From: Marasmius tenuissimus
Lineage: Eukaryota; Basidiomycota; Agaricomycetes; Agaricales; Marasmiaceae
Length of the DNA: 64,000 nucleotides
Assembly: GCA_029532415.1 (NCBI GenBank)
Contig: JAQOTA010000060.1
Location: forward strand, 2,976,001-3,040,000
Direction of reading: 5' to 3'
In this document: piece after piece, positions 23,765 through 34,869 of the stretch
Position numbering within the stretch: the stretch's first letter is position 1
Layout of the letters: each line of letters starts with the position of its first letter
Translations under genes and position numbers: made by a program
Notes under the pieces: model-generated
Told to the model about the DNA's origin: nothing
Databases searched by the model: none
The model's input: only the letters and a program-made list of their open reading frames with translations

Positions 23765-23888
23765 TGTGAATAGCGGTGGTGACGACGTGTAACTTATCTT
23801 CCGTTATTTATTCAAAGAAATGAACCCTGTTTCATCGCAACCGGACTGAACGCCGCGTCTACAGCACAACCAGTTATGATTGAACCAA

Positions 23889-25882
23889 TCAGAGGTTTAC
23901 AATCGCTTCCACATTATATGCATCGCTTGCCCTCCGAACACCCTGGAATTGCTTTACATCCATCCATCCTTCTGAAGCGTTTTGCCTTGCACGCTGATAC
24001 CTGAATGTCACGGCCGCAGTCTCAACGCCCATATTGGCCTTTGCTTCTGTCAGATTCACGTTGACTAGCCCATTGGCGTCCATCTGAGCGTCAACTTCTA
24101 CTTCTCCCACTAAAATCTTGATCCTATTACCCGGGTGGCGTAGGTTGAAAACCGCCCCGTCAGCACTGGTCACCTCGACTTTATACGATGTTCCGTTCGG
24201 GCTGACTTTAACGTCGAGGGGCGCCACGCCACTGGGAACACGGATGTCGCCCCAGTTTGACCCAAATCCGACGTATAGTTCATCAGGCTCTATGAACAGA
24301 CGGGCGTTGTACAGTGTCCGAGGAGCGTCTGGGCTTGAGCGAGCATGGTAAGCGTAGTAAAACTCATTTGAATGATCGTTCCCTTTCATGGGAACTATAG
24401 AGCCATGTCCAGTCGAGTATAGGGAGCCTGCAAGCATTGATCAATCATTGCGCAATTTCATGACAAGCAAAATGGAGACATACGGCTGGCATCCTGTGAA
24501 AGGATCGGGTTGGAATCACTTTTGGTGTATGGTCCGGTGACGACGGTTGAGTACGCATAACCTACTCCGTAATCAACGGACTCGTAGCTATAGATCGTTT
24601 AGATGAGACGGGGGAAAAGACACTCCGTGGACTTACTTGTTGGAGCTGTACGTGAGGAAATAGACGGGTTGTCTAGAAGAATCGAGACGCTTGAAAGTAG
24701 TAGATCCCTCGGACCAACGCCTGTCTTTCTTCTTCCCGTTGCTTGAGGAGTAGTCGAAGACATGAGCGTCCTCCCAGATCTACATGCCGCGTCTGTAAGG
24801 ACTTGTAGGTCTCACTACGTCGTCGCACTCACCTGAGGTTGCAAGGATCTAGAGATGATAGAAACCCAACCGTCCTTTCGCTCCGGACCAGGGAACGATG
24901 CATTGACATCCTTGACCCAGCCTTCAGCCTTTCCGTCGTTGAGATCTCGAAACTCTTGATGCACCCTCGGTAAGGTTCTTGCCTCTGGGTCCCACCACCA
25001 TTTTTCGTCGAGTTTCACGACGTAAATATTACTTTCCTCCACGTACTTCGCATATTTGTCGTCCCAGATCCAGTTCCTATAACAGTTCCTTGAGAAGAAT
25101 AAATAGATGCCATTGAGTTCTCCGCTGTCGTCATAGTCGAAGAACACATTGGGGTCAATGAAGGGGATGTAGGTTCCTTTTGGGGCACTCTGGCCCTCTT
25201 CAGGGGTTTTTGGAGGTACGAGATAGGGAGGAGACATGATAAGATTCACGTCATTGTAATCGGGATCGAAAGGATAATAGTCAATGGGTTGGCGTTCGAT
25301 GTTAACGAATGGACCACCAGGGGAGCGAGACACTGCAACGCCGACTTTGCTGGCTTCCTCAAAGTCGGGATATCTGTAAGTGTTTGAAAAGGCTGAGGTT
25401 GGGTTGAAGCGGATTCCCGTGGCGGTCACCTACTTGAAATGAGCAGCTATGTCTGTGCCGTTGTTCATCTTTCCAGCGTAAAATCTAGTTCGTTAAGGTT
25501 TTCGTCTGAGTGGAGACTCCCAGAAATTCACTCACAGGAAGTACCATCCCGTCTGCTCGTTGTAATAGCATTCCGGAGCCCAAAACCAATCATCCGCCCA
25601 TATGTTCGAGCTAGAGTCGGCCTTTATTGCACCACCGGTCAGCTTTGCCCAAATTCCCAAGTCTGGCGATGTGTAAATCCCAAAATGCCATCCGTCGTCC
25701 GCACCCTCCGTGCTGTATGCCCAATATTGTTTCGTCTGAGCATCCCAACGCACATAAGGATCAGCAGCAATGGACGCATTTGTATTCTTGTAGGTGGCCG
25801 TCGTATGCCATCTCCCCTGGCCTAGGGAGAAAGAAGTAAGACAAAGAGGGACTAAGAGAACCTTGAGCAATTGGAGAAGCAT
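23889..25882 (-). CDS. Secreted GH43 family glycoside hydrolase
   Basis: About six exons encode a protein of roughly 500 residues with signal peptide MLLQLLKVLLVPLCLTSFSL. The five-bladed beta-propeller of GH43 is indicated by ASIAADPYVRWDAQTKQYW (the Asp in ADP is the general base in the family), SPDLGIWAKLTGGAI, FWAPECYYNEQTGWYFL, YIPFIDPNVFFDYDDSGEL, GIYLFFSRNC and STGHGSIVPM (propeller His). After the propeller comes a C-terminal region with a beta-sandwich-like profile. GH43 enzymes release arabinose, xylose or galactose from plant cell-wall hemicellulose and pectin. Specificity cannot be read here. The start at 25882 begins a clean signal peptide. Confidence 0.88.
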
Positions 25883-25904
25883 GATGTCTCCCTCCAGTCT
25901 GCTC

Positions 25905-26200
25905 GTGGACTCGCCTTATAGCAAGTCAGGGCTCCGATGGCTTGTGTCATGTGAGCCATCACCTGAAGATCGTCTTGCGGGTTTTTCGTAGCGACGAGGC
26001 CTATGTACCATGAGGATCCATTGTAATACCCCAATGCATCCAATATGGTCGGGTTCTCTTCCATCAGAGTTCCGGCAGGGCAGCAAGAGGTACAGATTGT
26101 TTTCGTCAAGGGATTGACATTTCGGGGACCCCCTCCATCAAAGTCTGGAATCAGGGTGGTTTGAGGTACCAAAGAAATAGAGCAAAGTGTCTTAATCTGT
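25905..26200 (-). pseudogene. Orphan coding fragment upstream of GH43, family unknown
   Basis: An open frame of about 100 codons without an ATG start reads like real protein: PDFDGGGPRNVNPLTKTICT, then ILDALGYYNGSSWYIGLVAT. It could be a lost gene's exon preceded by an AG acceptor near 26190. It cannot be spliced sensibly onto GH43, whose signal peptide starts downstream. No family was recognised. Confidence 0.25.
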
Positions 26201-26615
26201 GTTCTACTTCTGGGGTGTGGGCTGCAGCACGGAGGGAAGATGAGTGCAAGAGACAGGCTGAGCGCTGAGCATTGTCAATATCGGAATTGTGTTGGTCCGT
26301 CGGTCCGTCGGGCCGGCGTCTGACTTGATTGATCCGGGGTTCCGCTATCTTGTCGCAACATCAACCCCGTAGTCAGCGCCCACTTACACCCACCAGAACG
26401 CACCGACCGCCGTCTATAGTGGACAATTCCTCATCTGTGCACCCAAATTCTCCTGTATCGTTCACGGGTCTGCCTGATGTCCCTGTTCAGTATTTGTTTC
26501 ATGAAACTCCTTTACAGTCTCGCGGCCAAGGCCCCCTACTACGAAGAGGAGCTGGCAACCGCAGACAAGGCTCCAAATAATCAAATGATCAAACTTGATC
26601 ACCGCTCAAGACCTG
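26201..26615. other. Intergenic, nothing supported
   Basis: Contains a short duplicated GGTCCGTC at about 26292-26307. A plus-strand open frame at 26329-26580 is compositionally odd and not supported. Confidence 0.4.
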
Positions 26616-26622
26616 TATAAAA
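26616..26622 (+). promoter_or_regulatory. TATA box of the Ser-rich gene
   Basis: TATAAAA lies 112 bp upstream of the ATG at 26728, followed by a pyrimidine-rich leader. Confidence 0.45.
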
Positions 26623-26727
26623 CGGAAACAAAGGAGCTTCCTCTCTTTTCACCCACTATTTACTTTTTGCTTGAGCTGTGCTCCTCGGACGGTATTCCCT
26701 CTCTCTTTTTTTCGTTTTCTTGAAACG

Positions 26728-27696
26728 ATGTCCTCTCACTCTTTTAACCTTTCCACTCCTTTTGCATTTGCTGGCCAACAAGGACTACAACCCCATCGTC
26801 AACTCACTATCACTATTCCAGATGAGGTACTCGCTCAAATCCTTTCACCAGTATACCTACCTTCCCTTACAATCAGTCCCAGTCTCGTCTAGATGTTGAC
26901 CTTCACACACCCTTTCGCGGGTCCTCCCTTCTTCGACGGTCGTTCTCTCAATCTACGAGGAGGAGCACGCAGCGCTCGACTACGAGCAGTTTTGTCGCAT
27001 CACCTCTTTTCGCCTCAAGATTCTACGACTCGGACTCGTTCGACGAGGATAGCTCCGAATGGGACAACGAAGACCATGCACAATACCTCATCATCCCTTC
27101 GCATTCCCCCTTTTTCACGCCTCCTCAGCCGTTCCATAGCTCACCATACGGTTTGGGACAAAGCTCACAAATGGCATTCTCCTGCGATTCGTTGAACGAC
27201 GGCGGTTCTGACATCGACCGGGCCGCCCAGATATTCCATGACGAGCTCGCAAGGATGGCCCCTGGCCTTGAAGATCGCAAAATTGACCCGGGCTGTTTGA
27301 AGGAGATGGGTGCGGAACTTGTTGTATCTCCCCTAAGATTATTTGAGGAGTATTTCTACGACTCGCTTAGTGGGCAGGATCCAGTCTCATCTGCGGTGGT
27401 TACCGCAACTGAAAATCCTGTCGAAGAGGAGGCAGATTCTGAAGATGATGATGATGGAGAGCTCTACTGCACGGACTCCGAAGATGTATCGGACGACGAG
27501 GTATGAGTATTACAATCTACACGCCATAGTCGACGTCGTGGTGTTCCTAACTATTTCCTGCTAGGTCCCACCACTGCGTACTCCCCAACAGGGGCAGCGT
27601 CAACGTCCGTCTGATTCTGACAGACGGGGTCCTACTTCAGCCAGCGACTCCTCCAAGTTCAGCATCCGTTCTTTTTTCCGCAGGAAGCGTCAGTAA
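26728..27696 (+). CDS. Hypothetical Ser/Asp-rich protein
   Basis: Three exons (26728-26826, 26883-27500, 27565-27696) give 282 residues with consistent phase. The first intron is 56 nt, chosen because it keeps frame into LRRSFSQSTRRSTQRS and DSDSFDEDSSEWDNEDHAQY. The protein is low in hydrophobics. It has an acidic region near residues 215-240, with a run of Glu and Asp, and a basic tail, SIRSFFRRKRQ. No known domain is visible. It may be nuclear given the acidic/basic layout, but that is a guess. It converges on the second BTB gene with 247 bp between. Confidence 0.65.
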
Positions 27697-27943
27697 AAGA
27701 TAAAAAGCGACCGCCGCCGGACGATGGCTGTTTGCAGCATATCACATTCTTTTCATGATTTAGTTCCATTAAATCCGTTGATACCACCGCGTTCCACCCC
27801 TCGAAGTTCAAGCACTCCTTTACAATACCGCCCAAGTAATCCTTAATTACCTATCCCTGTGATACACAAATACTCTCCAAGTACGTATACAAGTGCGAAG
27901 TGTTCACAGTTCGAACCACCACTCTTAGATACAACACCACCAA

Positions 27944-28707
27944 TCAATCATCCAAACCGAAAACATGCCGTATGACCTGTACGATGGAATCATGGGCCCT
28001 ATTCAAGTTCGAATTATACCGAATCTTATGCCGGACTTGCGCAATAGTCACGGCAATATCGACCCCCACCTTCCTCCCTTCCTCCAACGTCAACGGCTCT
28101 TTTCGTATGCATAGTTCCGTATACGCCGACACCAGCCAGTCCGTCACATCGTACTGATTTCCAAGGACGATCAAGTCAGACGGGTCGTCTAGGACCTGTG
28201 AAATACGGCTGATAGACAGTTCCCTGAGCGACGAGAAATCCCAATGGGTCGATAGCCGGAGTATGGATATCCATTCGTCGATAGTTTGGAGTTCGCAGTC
28301 CACGAAATCACTATGTGCCAGGTCAGTCCGAGTTTTTAAGACTGTGAAACGGGACCGTATGGACTCACTAGGGGTATAGGAGGACCAACAATCGATCAAA
28401 GTCCTGAGCCACAATGCCTTCCAACACAATCGGGTTACTTTCGTCTTCACCCTCCGGACGTTTCTCCTTTGGCAGCGGTAACGAAAACATTGCATCAAAA
28501 ATTGACGAATCCCTCTGGAAGAAGTACCGATGAACTTTGTAAAAGACATCTTCAACCTGTGGCTCCTTTTGTTAGCAAGACTGGATAGAGAAGCATATGC
28601 CAACCCACTAGGAACACGACGTTTCCATCCGGAAAGAAGAATCTTGGATGTCTAGTTCTGGGATGCCCATGGCCAGTTGTTTGACTGGATGCAAGTGGTT
28701 GTATCAT
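27944..28707 (-). CDS. BTB/POZ domain protein (short)
   Basis: Three exons with introns near 28557-28610 and 28312-28372 encode about 220 residues. The protein has PRFFFPDGNVVFLVEDVFYK, then VHRYFFQRDSSIFDAMF (BTB core), then FDRLLVLLYP, and the C-terminal helical segment DEWISILRLSTHWDFSSLRE. This matches, segment by segment, the BTB protein at 18112-19854, including both intron positions, so the two are paralogues. It lacks the long proline-rich N-terminus. The start may be 28707, or the in-frame ATG at 28737. Confidence 0.82.
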
Positions 28708-28939
28708 CGTAGGGTCGAAGAGAGAGAGAAAAGACAAGAAGCAAAAGAGCCCCTATACCACCGATATTCTGGGGCCATTGGAAACAGCGCTGACAACGTT
28801 AAAGCGCGATCAAGGACTTTGCGAACGTTTCAAGTGCTAGGAAGCAGAAGTGATTTAAATTAGAGATGTAGCCGTACATGTAATTATCTTGAAATTTCTA
28901 GGCAGAAAAAACCAATAAAGCGGACGTGTTTCAGTCTTC

Positions 28940-30683
28940 TCATACTTCTGGTGCGGGAGGTGCTAAAGAGAGGAGTATCGATGTTAGCAGAGATAGGTAG
29001 ACACAATTCAGTGGACTCACGGCAACAAGCGTTCTCCTGCGGATTGCAAGCTGCATCCGCCGGACAACCGACGAGACAGGCGGTTTCTGCGGTCTGAGAA
29101 AAAGAAAGAGTTCAGTACCGGAATTCTAGCCTTTGAGCCCTATACGCACCTTCGGGCTCTCTCCGTTGCCGACATATTCCGGTTGAATCGTACTGGAATG
29201 GATACCCTTTTGGTGGAGAATATTTCGGATCTTGTGGGCGATTGGCATGAACTCATGATCGCGAGAAGCTAATACATGGACCGATGCAACTGTCTTCGTT
29301 TCGGATAGTTGCCAGATGTGCAATTCGTGCACGGAAATAACGCCATCGACGGACAAGATATCTTCGCGAACATCGTCCAAGGAAACATGCGGCGGAACGG
29401 CTTGCAAGAGAATGAAAGAAGCGCTGCGGACTGGAGGGCATGATCAGTCATCATCTGTGTTTGGGTGGCGGTGAACTTGCCTAATGGTAAAGCTGAAGAG
29501 AAGATAATGACTGTGATGACCAGACTGATGGTGGGATCAAAGTAGAACTTGTATTCCCAGGACGACAACAGGATGACTAAACCAGTGGCAATGACACCAA
29601 CATTTCCAAGAGCGTCACCTAAGACGTGAAGGAGAATTCCCTGCATATTCATCGAACCTGAATGAGAGTGGGAGTGTCCATGTCCGTGACTAGGTTCACG
29701 GGAATGGGAGGAATGGTCGTGGGATGGTGCAGAGTTCCTCAACAAGGGTGTGTTCTCGTCGGAGTTGGAAGGTGTGGCAGACTGCTCTCCCGTTTCAGCA
29801 GCAATGTCTTCAGCTGCTCGGACAAGGGCGGCACGAGTGGCTGCCGGGTGGCCATATAAGGGCGAGAAGGCGGCGCCCTGAGAGGATGAACGTTGGCGGC
29901 TATGACTATGACGAATGTCGATTGGTTTGGGAGTTGAAGGGGCTTCTATTTCTGGGAGTGGTGACGTGCTTTCAGACGGAGGCGTTGAAGGATGGGAGTG
30001 AGGGTGTGAGTGAGGGTGTTCTAAGTGGTTCTCGTTGGTGTTCAGTAGAAGGAGAAGCACAGGAAAGACGCACCATGGAACAAAAACAATCCAACGATAT
30101 TCGAAGCCAGCCCCAAAGAACCAACAATGATTATAAGACGAGGATTGCTGATCTCTGCCAAGCTTTGACTTGAGCGACATTTATTGGGAACATGAGTATC
30201 GACGAACCTGGTGTGCTGAAAAACCGTTCGATGGCCTCCATGAAGATAGAGAAACAAAGGGCGAGGAGGAAGACCCCATTGACCAGAGCAGCGAGAATTT
30301 CTGCGCGATGCCAACCGTACGAATACTTGGAATCCACGGCGTTTTCCGTGGTCAGCTGAGGATAGAGTTTAATACCGAGCAGCTAAGAGCCACCGAAAAG
30401 AAGCGCACCTTGATTGCATACAATGCGACGAGTAGACTCATGACGTCGCTGAAGTCGCCATCTGAGCGACCGAGAAAGAGTGGAATCCATGCAATGCTCA
30501 CTTTAGCATATGGAAACTATCAGCTACTAGAGCGAGAGAACCAATGGCATAACCTGTCCCAGGAATTCAGCTGAGAAGTGGACCAGAGAATGGCTTCGAC
30601 CCACCGACTATGAGCTCCACAAAGAAGAAAACAGTGTCGATAACCAGAAGCGTCTTGATTCTTGTTGCGCGAGATAAGCCCAT
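28940..30683 (-). CDS. Cation diffusion facilitator, vacuolar zinc transporter type
   Basis: The ORF is spliced from about nine short exons. Six transmembrane helices are expected. Readable pieces are TLLVIDTVFFFVELIV (TM1), LALVADSFHMLNDVMSLLVA (TM2 with the H-x-x-x-D zinc site), YGWHRAEILAALVNGVFLLA (TM3), IIIVGSLGLASNIVGLFLFH (TM4), a His-rich cytosolic loop (HPHSHPHSHP and HGHGHSHSHS), HVLGDALGNVGV (TM5 with the matching H-x-x-x-D) and the C-terminal cytosolic domain with ISVHELHIWQLSETKTVASV. These are the marks of the ZRC1/COT1 group, which loads zinc or cobalt into the vacuole in exchange for protons. The end is a Cys-rich tail (TACLVGCPADAACNPQENAC), and the last intron lies seven codons before the stop. 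Confidence 0.92.
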
Positions 30684-31038
30684 GATGGAGGAGAGAAGGA
30701 GAAAAAGAAATGAGCGGGGTCCCTGAGAGTCTAGCCGTGTTCAGGCCGGTGTGACGCAGTGGCTGTGCCGCAGTCACCCATAGAATTCTCATCCCGGGAT
30801 GCACTAAGACTAGTGTCACGAAATGACAGAGAATTTGCTCAACGCAATATGCTCTGTTGGGCAAAGTGCTATCGACTTGGTGGAAGGAGCAGGGATTGAA
30901 GCGAGCAATACACAGAGCCCAGGCGCTTGGTGGGCGTTTGAATATCCATGAAAGGAAACCTTAACCCTACGATCCTCGTTGATTTCTTACCACCGCTACC
31001 ACCACCACCACCAAACCCTTTAGCTTCGTCTTTTTACA
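30684..31038. promoter_or_regulatory. Divergent promoter of the zinc transporter and CWC15
   Basis: The 355-bp shared upstream region has no clear TATA box. A pyrimidine-rich leader precedes CWC15. Confidence 0.4.
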
Positions 31039-32075
31039 ATGTCCACAGCTCACAGACCGACATGGGATCCCGCACAAGCAAAAGACGTGAAGGGAGGCTC
31101 GAGGCAATTCTCTGTCCGGGATATGGCATCCCACACTAAACTCAAATTTCGGTTCGTGCTACAACTTGTATTAGTCGACCACTGAAATAACAGCTGTCCA
31201 GGCAAGTCGGTCAAACGTCTACAGATGAAGTGAAGAAACGTGACTTGCGCGCTGAGCTTCTATTCGCTGAACAGGAGGCCAGGAACAAGAAGCGAAAGGC
31301 CGAGGGCAAAGCCCCATTGCCTATTGACGATGGGACGAGTAACACGGCTTCTGTAGACGAGGAAGCAAACAAGCGAAGAAAGTTGATTCAAGAGGCGATA
31401 GAGCTAGACAAGGATGACGACGAGGACGAGGACGAAGATCAGAAGGGAGAAACTAATGGAAACAAGGACGAGGATGATGAGTGCGTGATTTCGTGTCCAG
31501 TTTCTTTCTTCTCTGTTGAGCGTGCCATTTCTTCCAGGGACGATGATGATTCGGATGAAGATGACGATGAAGATGATACCGCTGAGCTGCTCAGAGAACT
31601 CGAGAAAATCAAGAGGGAACGCGCTGAAGAGAAAGCACGGCAAGAACGAGAACAATCCGAGTCTGATGCTGCATCCCGAGAAGCCGAAGTAGCTACCGCC
31701 AACCCTCTCCTCAACCTCGCCGCCGCACTGGGGCAAACACCCACCGGGGTAAATACAACCGTACCCGGATCTTTCTCGGTCAAGAGGCGATGGGACGACG
31801 GTTCGTGTCTTACAGTCAACATCTTTGACCTTCGGACTCAGTATCCTCCCGGCAGATCTCATTTTCAAGAACCAAGCGATGGACACGAGAGACAAGCCCC
31901 AAGGGCAGTTCGTGAACGACTTGCTGCGAACAGAGTTTCACAAGTGGGTCCTTTCTTCCGCCCTGAGGTTGCTCTATCCTAACGCTCGTTCATGTGTAGG
32001 AAATTCATGTCGAAGTTCATCAAAGTGAGCACCTATATGCATTGACGATAACACTTACTAACGCCATCCTAGTAA
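31039..32075 (+). CDS. CWC15: Pre-mRNA splicing factor CWC15
   Basis: Exons 31039-31151, 31202-31480, 31538-31800, 31856-31943 and 32000-32024, plus a final three-base exon at 32073-32075, encode 256 residues. The start MSTAHRPTWDPAQ and the segment VKGGSRQFSVRDMASHTKLK are diagnostic of Cwf15/Cwc15. The middle is acidic with many Asp/Glu. The C-terminus (FSVKRRWDD, then LIFKNQAM and LLRTEFHKKFMSKFIK) is also family-specific. CWC15 is a nuclear component of the Prp19-associated complex and the catalytic spliceosome. The oddity is that the TAA stop is separated from the last sense codon by an intron. If that intron were retained, six extra residues would be added before an in-frame TGA. Confidence 0.93.
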
Positions 32076-32426
32076 TTACGTGCTTGTATCTATACAGTTA
32101 TTCTGGATGTATGATATCTCTTTGGTGTAATAACCGGTGTCTTTCAGCCGCGTTCAGACATCGTCTGCTCACAATACACCCCCGCGTTCTATTCGTACAG
32201 TGAATTCATTCGGTCATCGACAAACTCTTTCCACGTCCGCCTCAAGCAACAGCTGAGGGTCAATTGTCACTGCCGCTCGCACATACATACATCACTCGCA
32301 GTTGTGGAAATATCAAAATAACGTAGTCCAAACATTGTTGTGGTTCAAAGCAATGCTGCAAGGTGTATTTATCGGATGCAGGTAGATTATAGGACTGAAT
32401 CTAAAACGGTGGATACGTGCCATTCA
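32076..32426. other. Convergent intergenic region
   Basis: 3' flanks of CWC15 and of the pseudouridine synthase. AT-rich, with only short frames. Confidence 0.5.
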
Positions 32427-34695
32427 CTAGCTCCGATCCCACTCCCACCCCTCCGCGCTCCACTGTGGCATTTCGGTCTCAAAGGTGCCCAAGCTTGTCG
32501 TGTACCTCAATGCGTGTAAGAAGATGTACAATTTTTCCGGGTTCGGGTCGGGATGGAGAGGAAGGTAGCACTCTGGACAATACAACTGCTTCTCCTCGCC
32601 CTCAGATCCTTCCGACTGCTGTAGCTTCACAACTCCATCAGTCGTGTTCTCCGGGTCAGTCGAATGTTTGCCGCTGTTCTCAACAGGTGCCGTGTTCGGA
32701 TTCGTCGAAGAGCCGATAATGTCCCGTGCAGCATCGACAGCGTCTTCAACTGAGAGCTGAGGAACATCAGTCACAACCCCCAAGGAGTTGGTGGCCAGGC
32801 TCGATTTCGCATCGACCTCGTACGCCAGTGGTGTACTGACTTCGCTTGTCATTTCCGATGGTGGTTGGGTTGAAGGGCCACTGGGCATTGCATCTCCGCC
32901 GCTAGATAGCGATACCTTCCCGAATGCTTGATTGAGCTGCTCGTCAATAAACTCGCCCTTCGCACGCTGCTTCTTGTTCCTAGGTGGTGGTTTTTTGAGC
33001 GCCAGCTCTCGAGGTGCCCGAAGTGTTCCCTTCGCTCGGAAAATCACGTCTCTCCAACGGCTCCAATCCTCTGCCTCATCCTACATCCCTTATGAGTAAC
33101 GAGAATGAACAAAAGTTGACGGCTCGGCCCACCTTCATATTCCTCAGTCGAGTGATGATGCCCACAGCCTCATTGGAGAGTGGGACTGGCGATCCCATGC
33201 CGATGTCTTCCCCAGTCTCTCGGGGCAACAGCTTCTTCTGCGAAGAGTTTTCGTTCGTACCCTCAGGACGAGACAGGGATTCCGAGTTTCCATGCTTTTC
33301 TTCCAGGTGCGCCGGGGGTGCTGGTGCAGAACGCTCGTCACCAGGCGTTACATCGACACCTCCTTTACCCAAGGTTTCCCCCTAATGCATGGATCAGAGG
33401 AAAATCTTCCACTGGAAGGCAGGACGCGTACCCAAATGCGTTCCTCCGAGTACACAGGGTCGTTGGCTATGGGGTGACCAAGGTATTGGAGATGGACTCT
33501 GATTTGATGAGCTACAGGTCGGTGAGTGTGTGGCTGGTGCGGACTGGACTCAGAAACGTACATCGGCCAGTCAGAGGTTTACCTATGAAAAGGAACTGTT
33601 AGATTGCCTGGATACATTGTCAAGAAGTAGGACGTACAGAGGATGACGCTCGTATCAGTATTGGGATCGTAGCGGATGAGATTGAATATCGTTTTTGCTG
33701 GCTGCAAACTGTTTAGTCGCTCGTCCCGAAAATAGGACATGGCCGTATTAGGCTTACTTTGCCCTCAGGATGTACAATGTTCAGACCCATTTGACGATCG
33801 ACGGTTAATAGAGGCTCCTCGCATACCACTTCTCTGTGGCTTCCGGATGAATTATAGGATGAGGACAACAATTTGTAGTGGAACGCACTCGGGAAAGTGT
33901 CCGATACATCTCGCGACGTATTCCTTCCGTACTGTGCCCGCGACAAACTCGTTTGTTACCTTCCGTGCACAAGCAGCAGAGGTAGGAATAATCATCAAGC
34001 CCGAGGTCAATCGGTCTAATCTGTTCACGGCTAGATTGCCGTCAGTAAACTAGTTGGGCAAATGAGGAGTATGTTTACGCACTGTACACCTTTTCGTAGC
34101 CAAAGTCATGCATGAGAATAGCGACCAAAGTGTTGCGGTAGTATCTTCCGGACGCGTGAACAGGCTAACTCATATCATTAGCAAAGTCACGTCGAGGCCT
34201 CGGAAGTAGGGGACGAACGAACGATGCTTCCCGGCTTGTCTACTATCAGAAATTCACGCTCTTTGTCCTCAAGCAACACCTTGACTGGAGTGGATGTGAC
34301 CGGTGGTTCATGCCGATGTACTACGTTTCTAGTGAGGATGAGCAGATGATAACAGCAATAAACATTTGAAACGCACTCGATTCGGTCTCCATTCTGAATG
34401 ACTGTGTCCGGCTTTGCTACCTCCCCGTTGATTGTGGTCACTCCTGATTCCAATGCATATCTCTGGGGAGATCCAATCTCTCAATCGATGAACAAGAGAA
34501 AACGAACGGAAAAGCACATACATAGTACTCCATAGAACGGTCTCTAAATTCCGTGGAGACGACTTCTAATATCTCCCGCCCCAGCCATCTTTCTTTCGCA
34601 TACGTGGTATAAGGGTACCAGTACGGCGATATCTTCTTCAGTCCTGGCCCAGTTTTGATGATCGAGAGCGAGGGTGCACCTCCAACGGAAGTCAT
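32427..34695 (-). CDS. RluA/Pus9-type RNA pseudouridine synthase
   Basis: The minus-strand gene has several introns. The N-terminal part (KISPYWYPYTTYAKERWLGR, then STEFRDRSMEYY and SGVTTINGEVAKPDTVIQNG) is an S4-like RNA-binding module. The catalytic domain has LVDKPGSIPVHASGRYYRNT, VNRLDRLTSGLMI with the nucleophilic Asp in RLDR, and [20 protein letters not shown]. It is followed by a long disordered insertion and a C-terminal Cys-containing module (YCPECYLPLHPDP, then FLHALRYTT and TEMPQWSAEGW) found in eukaryotic RluA relatives. The family isomerises uridine to pseudouridine, Pus9 at position 32 of tRNA. I chose the start at 34695 (MTSVGGAPSL); an in-frame ATG at 34869 would add 58 residues that could be a mitochondrial presequence. 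Confidence 0.87.
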
Positions 34696-34869
34696 GACGA
34701 GACAGGCAATGATATGTTTGAACTGGTCGGCCACGGGAATTACTGACGGTGCTCGTACCACTCTGACACGAGCGAGGAGGTGGTTAAAACCTGGGCTGGC
34801 CAGAATTGCGGAGGAGAGAAAGGTGAATATGACCGGGAAGGGGGAGACGGAAGATCTGGAACGAATCAA

